Of a DNA stretch of 64,000 nucleotides, positions 1 to 7,479 are shown piece by piece (position 1 is the stretch's first letter; the number at the start of each line of letters is the position of its first letter). The position numbers and the translations under genes are program-made. The notes beneath the pieces were generated by a model that searched no databases, had not been told where the DNA came from, and was given only the letters and a program-made list of their open reading frames with translations. The stretch comes from Pseudomonas paraglycinae (GTDB lineage Bacteria > Pseudomonadota > Gammaproteobacteria > Pseudomonadales > Pseudomonadaceae): assembly GCF_021601625.1 (NCBI RefSeq), contig NZ_BQHR01000012.1, positions 62,001 through 126,000 of the forward strand, given 5' to 3'.

Positions 1-297
<297 letters not shown>

Positions 298-334
298 TTC
301 ATCCTCGCCTGATCCTTTCCTGATCGGGCACTGA

Positions 335-367
335 CTTCACCCTTCGTCAACTTGACGGAGGGTGAAG
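335..367 (+). terminator. Probable terminator hairpin after the asparaginase gene
   Basis: Two 16-base arms, 335-350 and 352-367, are complementary except for one position that would be a G-U pair, giving a long stem. There is no clear run of T after it, so termination is an inference from position and stem strength. Confidence 0.45.
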
Positions 368-479
368 CTTGCGCCTCCTCCAAAGATAAATTTCACCTGA
401 GTGACATCAAACCCGGAAAACCGCTGTCAGAGGATTTTCTTGAATTTTAAGCAGTTGCGAAAATGCCTACAGTTAAATA

Positions 480-495
480 CTGTATGCACGTACAG
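480..495 (+). promoter_or_regulatory. LexA (SOS) box
   Basis: CTGTATGCACGTACAG is a perfect CTGT-N8-ACAG LexA site, flanked on the left by TA as in the extended gammaproteobacterial consensus. It lies 18 bases before the GTG start of the DUF1654 gene, just upstream of its ribosome binding site, where a bound repressor would block transcription of the DUF1654-endA pair. Confidence 0.75.
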
Positions 496-513
496 CTTAA
501 TAAGGATAACCTC

Positions 514-753
514 GTGGCCACTTCCCCTGATGCTCCTGACGCTTACGAACGCATGGGCATGCGCGTTCAAAAAATCATCAATTCCCCCACCGCACAAAAA
601 GCCAAAGCCGCACTGATCTTCCGCCTTCCGGACGAGCCGGTGGATGACTGGGAGCGCTTGCTGGAAGAGATCGACGAGAACGACAACGTCACCCTCGCCT
701 ACCGCGACGATGGCGGTGTACAGATTTTCTGGGTTGTGCCGAAGGAAGATTGA
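514..753 (+). CDS. DUF1654 protein, probably SOS-regulated
   Basis: A 79-residue protein of the Pseudomonas-specific DUF1654 family, whose function is unknown. The recognisable features are the YERMGMRVQKIINSP segment, followed by an acidic stretch (DDWERLLEEIDEND) and a C-terminal DDGGVQIFW strand. I chose the GTG at 514 because AAGGA sits 7 bases upstream (502-506). An in-frame ATG at 463 would put the LexA box inside the coding region and has no Shine-Dalgarno sequence. The gene is 4 bases from endA and must be co-transcribed with it. The perfect LexA box directly upstream suggests DNA-damage induction of both genes. A role alongside the nuclease is inference only. Confidence 0.85.
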   Translation: MATSPDAPDAYERMGMRVQKIINSPTAQKAKAALIFRLPDEPVDDWERLLEEIDENDNVTLAYRDDGGVQIFWVVPKED

Positions 754-757
754 TTCA

Positions 758-1447
758 ATGATTCTGCGTTTTGCTGCTGTGCTGTTGCTGTTCATTTCCC
801 TGGGTGCGCAAGCTGGCGCGCCGCGTACGTTCACCGAAGCCAAGAAGGTCGCCTGGAAGCTGTACGCACCACAATCCACCGAGTTCTATTGCGGGTGCAA
901 ATACACCGGCAACAAGGTCGATCTTGCCGCCTGCGGCTACGTCCCGCGCAAGAACGCCAAGCGAGCGTCCCGCATCGAATGGGAGCACATTGTTCCGGCC
1001 TGGCAGTTCGGCCATCAGCGTCAATGCTGGCAGGAAGGCGGCCGCAAGAATTGCACCCGCTACGACCCGAGCTATCAGAAAGCCGAAGCCGACCTGCACA
1101 ACCTGGTGCCGAGCATCGGCGAGGTGAATGGCGACCGCAGCAATTTCAGCTACGGCTGGCTGCCGGTCGAAAAAGGTCAGTACGGCTCCTGCCTGACTCA
1201 GGTCGACTTCAAGGCGAAGAAGGTCATGCCCCGCCCTTCGATCCGCGGCATGATCGCCCGCACCTACTTTTACATGAGCAAACAATACGGCTTGCGCTTG
1301 TCGAAGCAGGATCGACAACTGTACGAAGCCTGGGACAAGACTTACCCGGTGCAAGACTGGGAGCGCCAGCGTAATCAGAGCGTGGCGTGTGTGATGGGGC
1401 GCGGCAACGAATTTGTCGGCCCGGTGAACCTGAAAGCCTGCGGTTGA
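758..1447 (+). CDS. endA: DNA-specific endonuclease I, secreted
   Basis: A 229-residue nuclease of the EndA/Dns family, which makes double-strand breaks in DNA outside the cytoplasm. An N-terminal signal peptide (hydrophobic LLLFISLGAQA) is probably cleaved near residue 19. The metal-finger nuclease core is visible as IEWEHIVPAW, followed by DLHNLVPSIGEVNGDRSN, and several cysteines suit a disulfide-bonded periplasmic protein. The start at 758 follows the DUF1654 stop by 4 bases, with GGAAG upstream. The gene ends in a strong terminator at 1465-1497. Together with the LexA box at 480 this suggests SOS control of a secreted nuclease, which is unusual because E. coli endA is not a textbook SOS gene. 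Confidence 0.95.
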   Translation: MILRFAAVLLLFISLGAQAGAPRTFTEAKKVAWKLYAPQSTEFYCGCKYTGNKVDLAACGYVPRKNAKRASRIEWEHIVPAWQFGHQRQCWQEGGRKNCTRYDPSYQKAEADLHNLVPSIGEVNGDRSNFSYGWLPVEKGQYGSCLTQVDFKAKKVMPRPSIRGMIARTYFYMSKQYGLRLSKQDRQLYEAWDKTYPVQDWERQRNQSVACVMGRGNEFVGPVNLKACG

Positions 1448-1464
1448 TTGTCTGATCAAAAGAA

Positions 1465-1497
1465 AAGGCCTTGAGCGATAAACTCAAGGCCTTTTTT
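1465..1497. terminator. Bidirectional terminator between endA and the siderophore-interacting gene
   Basis: Arms 1465-1475 and 1483-1493 pair perfectly around a 7-base loop, with T residues after and A residues before. It can end both endA (+) and the convergent gene at 1502-2404 (-). Confidence 0.9.
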
Positions 1498-1501
1498 GTG
1501 C

Positions 1502-2404
1502 TCAACCGCCGGATTTGTTGTGACGCCAGTAGCCCATCAGATTGAGTGACTCGCGCGGAATGCCGCGCTCCTTGATGAGGTATTTGCGCAGGCTCATGAC
1601 CGCAGCGGATTCTCCGGCGATCCAACCATAGAAACACTCGCTGGCCGTATCGGCGATCTCCCACAGAATCTCTTCTTCGATGTCGACATCCGCCAGCTCG
1701 ACCGCTTGCCCAACCGGCGATGCATCGACAGGCAACGTCGCCTGCTGCACGGCTTCCACCATCAACGTGCCGGCAGTTGCGTGATCGCGGATCAGCCATT
1801 GCACCGAAAGTCCGGGCCAGTCAGGAACCGCCAACATATCCTCACGACTGTCGACTTCAAAAAACGCCTGGGCCTGCGGCGGTTCAGTAAGTGTCGCCAG
1901 TTCTTCCAGGATCCCCATGGCGGCCGGCAACGCTGTGGCGTCGGCGACCAACAGAAGTTGCTTGAGCGTTTGCGGTGGCTTCCATTCAAATCCCCCCGCC
2001 TCTTGTGCCGAGAATCGGCTGTCGGGCGCCAGAATCTGCATCGACTCGCCAGGTTGCGCTCGCAACGCCCAACGGGAGGCCGGGCCGGTTTCGCCGTGCA
2101 GGACGAAATCGATATCGACTTCACCCGACTCGGCACGCAAATGACGGATGGTGTAAGTGCGCATCGCCGGGCGACGATCAACCAGCATCGAGCGGAAACG
2201 GGCGTACCACCCTTCGCCCTGAGAAAGCTTGGCGGGTGAACCGTCGGCTGCCGGGAAAAACAGCTTCACTCGCTGATCCGGCGCCCAGGTCGCCATCTCG
2301 GTGACCGTGGGGCTTGCGAGCGTGATCCGCATGAGATGCGGGCTCAATTGCTGCTTGTGACGCAAAACGACGTCGAACAACTTGTAAGGATTGGCGGAGG
2401 CCAT
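1502..2404 (-). CDS. Siderophore-interacting protein (NADPH-dependent ferric-chelate reductase, ViuB type)
   Basis: A 300-residue cytosolic flavoprotein of the SIP/FAD-binding-9 family, which reduces ferric siderophores so that iron is released. The N-terminal half is the FAD-binding barrel, with RPAMRTYTIRH (the R-x-Y-T FAD motif, about residues 79-89) and the following VDIDFVLHGETGPASRWA segment. The C-terminal half is the NAD(P)H-binding SIP domain, with DATALPAAMGILE and FYGWIAGESAAVMSLRKYL, and it ends with a GYWRHNKS motif typical of the family. AAGGAG precedes the ATG. I saw no obvious Fur box in the short upstream gap, so iron control is not shown by the sequence. Confidence 0.92.
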   Translation of the reverse strand: MASANPYKLFDVVLRHKQQLSPHLMRITLASPTVTEMATWAPDQRVKLFFPAADGSPAKLSQGEGWYARFRSMLVDRRPAMRTYTIRHLRAESGEVDIDFVLHGETGPASRWALRAQPGESMQILAPDSRFSAQEAGGFEWKPPQTLKQLLLVADATALPAAMGILEELATLTEPPQAQAFFEVDSREDMLAVPDWPGLSVQWLIRDHATAGTLMVEAVQQATLPVDASPVGQAVELADVDIEEEILWEIADTASECFYGWIAGESAAVMSLRKYLIKERGIPRESLNLMGYWRHNKSGG

Positions 2405-2490
2405 GCGGAGCTCCTTCTGGGTATCTTCAGTGACTCCTTGAAAAACGAATCACGGGGGACACCCTTTAGTCAGCTCCGTCGAAAGGCCCC

Positions 2491-2856
2491 TTATTGCGTC
2501 GCCGTGCGCTCGATCACCAGCGTTTCGATGTTCTGCTTCTTCGCCTTGATCAATGCGGCGTTCACATCTGCCTGGCGCGCCTCGGCGTCAGCCTTCGAAT
2601 TGAAAGGGCCGAGCAGGATCCGGGTCTTGCCGCTGGCGTCCTTGATGACACTGGCCACAAAGCCATGCTCGATCAGCCAGCCGCTGAGGTCGCTGACGGC
2701 CTGAGGGGTTTCACCGCGCACTTCGAGATCCCACTGCGGGCCCACCGCAGCAGGCGCCGCTACCACCGCCGGTTTCGGCTTTTGCGCATCCACACTCTTG
2801 CCTTCGCCACATCCTGCCAATGCCAGTGCCGCGACTACCCAGACCAATTTGCGCAC
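2491..2856 (-). CDS. SPOR-domain lipoprotein
   Basis: A 121-residue protein starting at a GTG with GAGGG 9 bases upstream. The N-terminus is a lipoprotein signal ending in LALAGC, so Cys15 should be lipidated. After a Pro/Ala-rich linker the C-terminal 75 residues form a SPOR domain (WDLEVRGE..., then LLGPFNSKADAEARQADVNAAL), which in known proteins binds denuded septal peptidoglycan. It stands alone between the siderophore-interacting gene and rsmE. Its precise role is unknown; a part in cell-wall or septum maintenance is inferred from the domain alone. Confidence 0.85.
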   Translation of the reverse strand: MRKLVWVVAALALAGCGEGKSVDAQKPKPAVVAAPAAVGPQWDLEVRGETPQAVSDLSGWLIEHGFVASVIKDASGKTRILLGPFNSKADAEARQADVNAALIKAKKQNIETLVIERTATQ

Positions 2857-3093
2857 AACGCTTCCCTCTGAATTCTCAAAGCGGCGATCTTAACATTCGA
2901 GAATACTTTCCGAGCCCCGCAAATTGCGGCATAAAACTACGAGATTGATGCCGACGGCCCCTGTATAGTTACGCGCTGGGAATTAATGCCGCTGCTGCGC
3001 GTCAGAAAGAGGCACCCAAACTGTAAGACTTCGCACTAATCTATACGTACCACCGACCTCTGCACTGTCTGAATCAGGTGCCCTACAAAGCAA

Positions 3094-3102
3094 TCAAGGA
3101 GA
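3094..3102 (+). promoter_or_regulatory. Possible CsrA/Rsm binding site over the rsmE ribosome binding site
   Basis: TCAAGGAGA contains the Shine-Dalgarno sequence of rsmE and matches the CANGGANG Rsm core at seven of eight positions. A Rsm protein bound here would block its own translation. This is inference from the motif; no hairpin was calculated. Confidence 0.45.
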
Positions 3103-3107
3103 AGACC

Positions 3108-3302
3108 ATGCTGATACTCACCCGCAAAGTCGGTGAAAGCATAAACATTGGTGATGACATCACGATCACCATTCTCGGCGTCAGCGGCCAGCAAGTTCGA
3201 ATCGGCATCAATGCTCCGAAGAACGTTGCAGTGCACCGGGAAGAGATCTACCAGCGCATCCAGGCTGGCCTGACCGCACCGGACAAGCCACAAACGCCCT
3301 GA
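3108..3302 (+). CDS. rsmE: CsrA/RsmA-family translational regulator, RsmE type
   Basis: A 64-residue RNA-binding protein that represses translation by covering GGA motifs in leader RNAs, and that is titrated by the Gac-dependent RsmX/Y/Z small RNAs. The sequence begins [17 protein letters not shown] and contains [19 protein letters not shown], including the key Arg of the VHREEI motif. The C-terminal extension ([14 protein letters not shown]) and the SGQQVRIG segment match RsmE rather than RsmA of the fluorescens group as I remember them, so family membership is certain and the paralogue name likely. CAAGGAG 6 bases before the ATG fixes the start and may itself be an autoregulatory site. It appears monocistronic. 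Confidence 0.88.
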   Translation: MLILTRKVGESINIGDDITITILGVSGQQVRIGINAPKNVAVHREEIYQRIQAGLTAPDKPQTP

Positions 3303-3507
3303 GCCCTAAGCAGTCAGTAGCCAGTTCGTTTGCCTGCGCGCAATGACTGGCTAAAGATTCAAGCGCCGTATTGCCATCCCCCACCTCCCTGGTGACGGCG
3401 CGTGCCACGCCACTTCCTGCCTCAACCCTTCTCGCAACCGATACTAACCGTCATTCAACGAGCTGGCTGTCGGACATTTCCGAATAGCGGCTGGGAATCT
3501 CGCCCGA

Positions 3508-3963
3508 CTAGCCGAATGTAACGCCACGCGCCATTCCGGTGGCCGCCACGACCATCAATACCAACAGAAGCGCTTCGGCATGACTGATCCGCGCGAACAT
3601 CTTTGCACGCCCCGTGTCAGGGACAGCGCCGCGCGCCTTGGACACGCGCCATTTGATCAGGGTGATCATCGGCATGAGTTCCAGAAGCAGAATCAGCACG
3701 AACAGCGTCATCTTCAGATGAAACAGTGGCTGATGCAGGTAATAGTCGGTTCCCTTCTCATAACCTGCGAAGGCGCGCATGCCGCCGGTGACGAGCAACA
3801 CCAACGCCGAAAGCCCCCAAAGATTGTCGGCTAGCAACACTCGCCCGACATCACCGGAGCCGGACGCCAAACGACTGAAGGCCGTCCCACGCGTCAACAC
3901 CGCCCAGAAGCCCATGGCAAAAGCCAGTAAATGAATCGCTGCAAGAAACCAATGAACCAGCAT
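3508..3963 (-). CDS. DUF2214-like small integral membrane protein
   Basis: A 151-residue protein with four predicted membrane helices: HWFLAAIHLLAFAMGFWAVL, the LWGLSALVLLVTGG region, LFHLKMTLFVLILLLELMPM and the C-terminal ALLLVLMVVAATGMARG. The layout and motifs resemble DUF2214 proteins, whose function is unknown. I chose the ATG at 3963 because CAGGAG lies 7 bases upstream; the open frame extends further but without start signals. No neighbour suggests a pathway. A relation to CopD-like or cytochrome-b-like four-helix proteins is possible from the spaced histidines. Confidence 0.75.
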   Translation of the reverse strand: MLVHWFLAAIHLLAFAMGFWAVLTRGTAFSRLASGSGDVGRVLLADNLWGLSALVLLVTGGMRAFAGYEKGTDYYLHQPLFHLKMTLFVLILLLELMPMITLIKWRVSKARGAVPDTGRAKMFARISHAEALLLVLMVVAATGMARGVTFG

Positions 3964-4310
3964 CGATGAACTCCTGTCCGGCAGAGCTGAAATCAGCCTG
4001 ACAGTAGTAGTCGAAAAAATATGGACTTGCCTGTCACCGCTCCCGGAAAACAGGAACGGGCGAGACGAGAGGCTGGGCAGAGGTGCGGGAAAGGCAAATC
4101 GCGGGCAAAAAAAATCCCAAGCAGCTGATGGAAGCTTGGGATTTAAAAATGCATAAACCGTGGTGGTGAACGCGGGGCGGATATTACTGATTTTTCCAGT
4201 ATGTAACAACGTATTTTTGATAACCGGATGGTTAATAAAATCCGTAACCCCTTAAATATCCACACTATTTAAAAGGTCGCTCGCGACGGTCGGCGACGAA
4301 TGGATCAAAA
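3964..4310. other. Intergenic stretch without a gene
   Basis: This 347-base gap holds the upstream region of the DUF2214-like gene on the minus strand and a minus-strand terminator (4107-4144) for the acetyltransferase gene. The part from 4180 to 4290 is AT-rich, but I see no gene or repeat in it. Confidence 0.6.
4107..4144 (-). terminator. Rho-independent terminator after the GNAT gene
   Basis: On the minus strand an 11-base stem (4134-4144 with 4112-4122) runs into a run of T residues (complement of 4107-4114). It lies about 165 bases beyond the end of the acetyltransferase gene. Confidence 0.8.
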
Positions 4311-4766
4311 TCAATCACGATCAATACGCGCTTGGCTCAAGAATTTTACAAAAATGAGCTCGGGATCCCCCGGATCCAGATTCTCTACCATTCCGCTGTG
4401 CTGATATCCAAGATTTGTAAGCAGCTGTCGCATCGGCGAGTTGGACGTATTGGTCGACGTGAAGATCTTTTCTGCACAAGCATGCTGCTCCAGACCGCTC
4501 ACGATCTGCCGCCCCACGCCGGAACGCCTGTTCGCACTGGAGACGATCACGAGAGGTATGAACCACTCTCCAAGAAAGCTTCGATCCAGACATCCGTAGC
4601 CGACGGGAGCGCCAAGATCGTCCGCCTCGCAGACAACCCAGCACTCCTGCGCCCGTACAGCCCTCGCGATGTACTCGCGACGGCAGCTATCTTTTTCAGC
4701 GACAGGATCAATCTTCAACAGGCTTTCGATATCGCCTGGACCGGCGCGCCTGAATTGGCGACTCAT
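4311..4766 (-). CDS. GNAT-family N-acetyltransferase
   Basis: A 151-residue single-domain acetyltransferase that would transfer an acetyl group from acetyl-CoA to an unknown amine. The acetyl-CoA loop is seen as RRSGVGRQIV (about residues 80-89), preceded by the IPLVIV strand and followed by ACAEKIFTSTNTSNSPMRQLLTNLGY, a classic GNAT motif B region. The AGAGGTG upstream supports the ATG at 4766. It lies downstream of tRNA-Val on the same strand but behind the tRNA terminator. Its substrate cannot be told from sequence. Confidence 0.85.
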   Translation of the reverse strand: MSRQFRRAGPGDIESLLKIDPVAEKDSCRREYIARAVRAQECWVVCEADDLGAPVGYGCLDRSFLGEWFIPLVIVSSANRRSGVGRQIVSGLEQHACAEKIFTSTNTSNSPMRQLLTNLGYQHSGMVENLDPGDPELIFVKFLSQARIDRD

Positions 4767-4849
4767 GAATACACCTCTGCAAATGTGCCGGAGTGTAGCT
4801 GCGGTCGACCAAACCGAAATTTTGCAAAGGTTCTGAAATCGCAGACAAC

Positions 4850-4879
4850 AAAAAAGGGCCCACCTTTCGGTGAGCCCTT
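4850..4879 (-). terminator. Terminator of tRNA-Val(GAC)
   Basis: On the minus strand a 9-base stem with one mismatch (4869-4877 with 4856-4864) closes a GAAA tetraloop and is followed by six T residues (complement of 4850-4855). Confidence 0.9.
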
Positions 4880-4908
4880 CCAGACCGCCCAGCAGAGCGG
4901 ATTTTGTT

Positions 4909-4985
4909 TGGTAGGCGCGATTGGACTCGAACCAACGACCCCCACCATGTCAAGGTGGTGCTCTAACCAACTGAGCTACGTGCCT
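4909..4985 (-). tRNA. tRNA-Val(GAC)
   Basis: A 77-base cloverleaf with encoded CCA. The anticodon loop is TTGACAT (anticodon GAC, reading GTC and GTT), closed by CCACC/GGTGG, and the T loop is TTCGAGT. The acceptor stem AGGCACG/CGCGCCT has one apparent A-C mismatch at the fifth pair. A strong sigma-70 promoter lies just upstream and a terminator just downstream, so it is a single-tRNA transcript. Confidence 0.96.
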
Positions 4986-4998
4986 GCTGTGAGGCGGC

Positions 4999-5026
4999 AT
5001 TCTACGGAATTCCGAAGGGGTGTCAA
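4999..5026 (-). promoter_or_regulatory. Sigma-70 promoter of tRNA-Val(GAC)
   Basis: On the minus strand TTGACA (5021-5026), a 16-base spacer, then TAGAAT (4999-5004). It is followed by a GC-rich start region of the kind seen at stringently controlled stable RNA promoters. Confidence 0.8.
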
Positions 5027-5169
5027 CACCTTTTTTTCACCTAACCCTATGAATATGCAAAATATTTAATTTCGACCCGCCGCAAGAAGATTTCCCGGTG
5101 GCTGGCGGAGGTTTTTCAACTGGGGTAGGATCGCTGCACTCGTAAAATATATTAAACAGAGGCTGCAGG

Positions 5170-6453
5170 ATGGCGAACACCCCTTACCCAGAGTCTTATT
5201 ACGCTGCGTCGGCCAACGCCGTGCCACCACGCCCTGCCCTGCAGGATGACGTGGAGACGGATGTCTGTGTGATCGGCGCTGGTTATACGGGACTTTCCTC
5301 GGCCCTGTTCCTGCTCGAGAACGGTTTTCGCGTGACCGTGCTGGAAGCCGCCAAGGTCGGCTTCGGCGCTTCGGGGCGCAATGGCGGACAAATCGTCAAC
5401 AGCTACAGCCGTGACATCGATGTGATCGAACGCAGCGTCGGCCCGAAACAGGCACAACTGCTCGGGCAGATGGCGTTCGAGGGCGGCCGGATCATTCGTG
5501 AACGCGTCAGCAAGTACAACATCCAGTGCGACCTGAAAGACGGTGGCGTATTCGCCGCCCTCACCGCCAAGCAAATGGGCCACCTCGAATCGCAGAAGCG
5601 CCTGTGGGAACGCTTCGGCCATACCCAACTGGAACTGCTCGATCAGCGCCGCATCCGCGAAGTGGTGGCTTGCGATCAATACGTCGGCGGCATGCTCGAC
5701 ATGAGCGGTGGCCATATCCACCCGCTTAACCTGGCATTGGGCGAAGCTGCTGCCGTGGAATCCCTGGGCGGCACCATCTATGAACAGTCGCCGGCCGTAC
5801 GCATCGAAAGCGGCGCCAATCCGGTCGTGCATACACCGCAGGGCAAGGTCAGAGCCAAATTCATCATCGTGGCCGGCAACGCCTACCTCGGCAATCTGGT
5901 GCCGGAACTGGCGGCCAAATCGATGCCGTGCGGCACTCAGGTCATCACCACCGAGCCATTGGGCGATGAGCTGGCGAAATCCCTTCTGCCGCAGGACTAC
6001 TGCGTCGAAGACTGCAACTACCTGCTCGACTACTACCGCCTCACCGGCGACAAACGTCTGATCTTCGGCGGCGGTGTGGTGTATGGCGCGCGGGATCCGG
6101 CAAACATCGAGGCGATCATCCGCCCGAAAATGCTCAAGGCCTTCCCGCAGCTCAAGGACGTGAAGATCGACTACGCCTGGACCGGCAATTTCCTGCTGAC
6201 CCTGTCGCGTCTGCCTCAGGTTGGGCGCCTGGGCGACAACATCTATTACTCCCAGGGCTGCAGCGGCCACGGCGTGACCTACACGCATCTGGCCGGCAAG
6301 GTATTGGCCGAGGCGCTGCGCGGGCAAGCCGAGCGCTTCGATGCGTTTGCCGACTTGCCGCACTACCCGTTCCCCGGCGGGCAACTGCTGCGCACACCGT
6401 TTGCCGCGCTGGGCGCGTGGTACTACGGACTGCGCGACAAGCTCGGTTTCTGA
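5170..6453 (+). CDS. FAD-dependent oxidoreductase, gamma-glutamylputrescine oxidase-like (PuuB/OrdL)
   Basis: A 427-residue flavoenzyme of the DAO family. The N-terminal Rossmann motif is VCVIGAGYTGLSSALFLLE (about residues 32-50), followed by FGASGRNGGQIV, the second FAD contact region shared by PuuB-like oxidases. The C-terminal part contains YYSQGCSGHGVTYTHLAGK, again typical of the group. These enzymes oxidise gamma-glutamylputrescine or related amines with release of hydrogen peroxide and ammonia. No other puu gene is nearby, so the substrate remains a family-level guess. A perfect bidirectional terminator follows the stop. Confidence 0.85.
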   Translation: MANTPYPESYYAASANAVPPRPALQDDVETDVCVIGAGYTGLSSALFLLENGFRVTVLEAAKVGFGASGRNGGQIVNSYSRDIDVIERSVGPKQAQLLGQMAFEGGRIIRERVSKYNIQCDLKDGGVFAALTAKQMGHLESQKRLWERFGHTQLELLDQRRIREVVACDQYVGGMLDMSGGHIHPLNLALGEAAAVESLGGTIYEQSPAVRIESGANPVVHTPQGKVRAKFIIVAGNAYLGNLVPELAAKSMPCGTQVITTEPLGDELAKSLLPQDYCVEDCNYLLDYYRLTGDKRLIFGGGVVYGARDPANIEAIIRPKMLKAFPQLKDVKIDYAWTGNFLLTLSRLPQVGRLGDNIYYSQGCSGHGVTYTHLAGKVLAEALRGQAERFDAFADLPHYPFPGGQLLRTPFAALGAWYYGLRDKLGF

Positions 6454-6461
6454 CGAGCCAA

Positions 6462-6491
6462 AAAAAGGGCCGCTGAATAGCGGCCCTTTTT
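6462..6491. terminator. Bidirectional terminator between the PuuB-like gene and xdhC
   Basis: A perfect 8-base GC-rich stem (6467-6474 with 6479-6486), a GAAT loop, five A residues before and five T residues after. It serves both convergent transcripts. Confidence 0.92.
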
Positions 6492-6505
6492 ACATTCAGC
6501 TCAAA

Positions 6506-7477
6506 TCACAACTGATCCCGCGCAATCCCGCTGCGAATCCGCAGGATATCCGCGAGCACCGCCAAAGCGATTTCCGACGGCGTCTTGCTGCCGAGGTTAA
6601 GACCGATCGGCGCATGAATCCGCGCCAGTTCGCTTTCCCCCAGACCGCCAATCCGGCGCAATCGCTCGAAGCGCTTCTGCGACGTCTGCTGCGAACCCAT
6701 TACGCCAATGTAGAACGCTTCGGTACGCACCGCTTCCATCATCGCCAGATCGTCGATACGCGGATCGTGGGTCAACGCCACCACCGCCGTATCCCGGTGA
6801 CAACCACCATCGGCGATAAACACCGACGGCAATTGCCGGCGGATCTCCACGCCATTGAGCACCACGCCTTCCAGCACCTCATCACGCGGGTCGCAGAGAA
6901 TCACTTCGAAGCCAAGACCCACCGCGAACTCCGCACACGCCTGCGCCACGCTGGAATACCCCGCCAGCAACAAACGCTGAGCGGCGCCGATGCGGATCCG
7001 CACCCGGTCGATTTCACGCTCGATCCGCGCACCTTGTTCGCGATCGGCAAACAGGCTACGCGCGCCCGTGGCCAGATCGACCTCGCGAATCAACCGGCGC
7101 TGCCCCAGCAACGCCGATTCGAGTTCACGCAGGTGCGCCTGCACATCGCAGCTCGCGTCAAATTTCTCTACCAGCACATCGAGAATGCCGCCGCACGGCA
7201 GGCTGACCCGCGAACGTGGATCGTCACCTTCGCCATAACGGACGACATTGATCGCATCGAGAAACGCACCTTCGGCGACGCGCTCGAGAAAGTCTTCCTC
7301 GACGCAACCACCGGACAGCGACCCGATCCACTGCCCGCCATCGTTCACCGCCAGCAGTGAACCCGGCGCGCGCGGCGCCGAACCGTAGGTGGTCAGCACG
7401 GTGCAAAGCCAGATGCGCTGCCCCGCCGTCGACCACTCCAGCGCCCGACGCACAACCTGCAGATCGAGATGCTGCAT
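6506..7477 (-). CDS. XdhC/CoxI-family molybdenum cofactor insertion protein
   Basis: A 323-residue accessory protein that binds the molybdenum cofactor and delivers it, in sulfurated form, to its partner hydroxylase. The N-terminal XdhC/CoxI domain carries TYGSAPRAPGSLLAV and SGGCVEEDF, and the conserved LPCGG motif follows near residue 94. The C-terminal half is the Rossmann-like XdhC domain, with VALTHDPRIDDLAMMEA and YIGVMGS. It is the last gene of the four-gene molybdo-hydroxylase operon and starts 2 bases after the cytochrome stop, which ties its job to that enzyme. Confidence 0.92.
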   Translation of the reverse strand: MQHLDLQVVRRALEWSTAGQRIWLCTVLTTYGSAPRAPGSLLAVNDGGQWIGSLSGGCVEEDFLERVAEGAFLDAINVVRYGEGDDPRSRVSLPCGGILDVLVEKFDASCDVQAHLRELESALLGQRRLIREVDLATGARSLFADREQGARIEREIDRVRIRIGAAQRLLLAGYSSVAQACAEFAVGLGFEVILCDPRDEVLEGVVLNGVEIRRQLPSVFIADGGCHRDTAVVALTHDPRIDDLAMMEAVRTEAFYIGVMGSQQTSQKRFERLRRIGGLGESELARIHAPIGLNLGSKTPSEIALAVLADILRIRSGIARDQL

Positions 7478-7479
7478 GA

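Noticed and set aside
2405-2490. A Fur box upstream of the siderophore-interacting gene
   Set aside because: I looked for a GATAAT-type 19-bp palindrome and saw none in the short gap on either side of the start.
3303-3507. An intrinsic terminator after rsmE
   Set aside because: A weak stem (TAGCCAGT with ACTGGCTA) exists near 3318-3353, but the loop is long and no T run follows.
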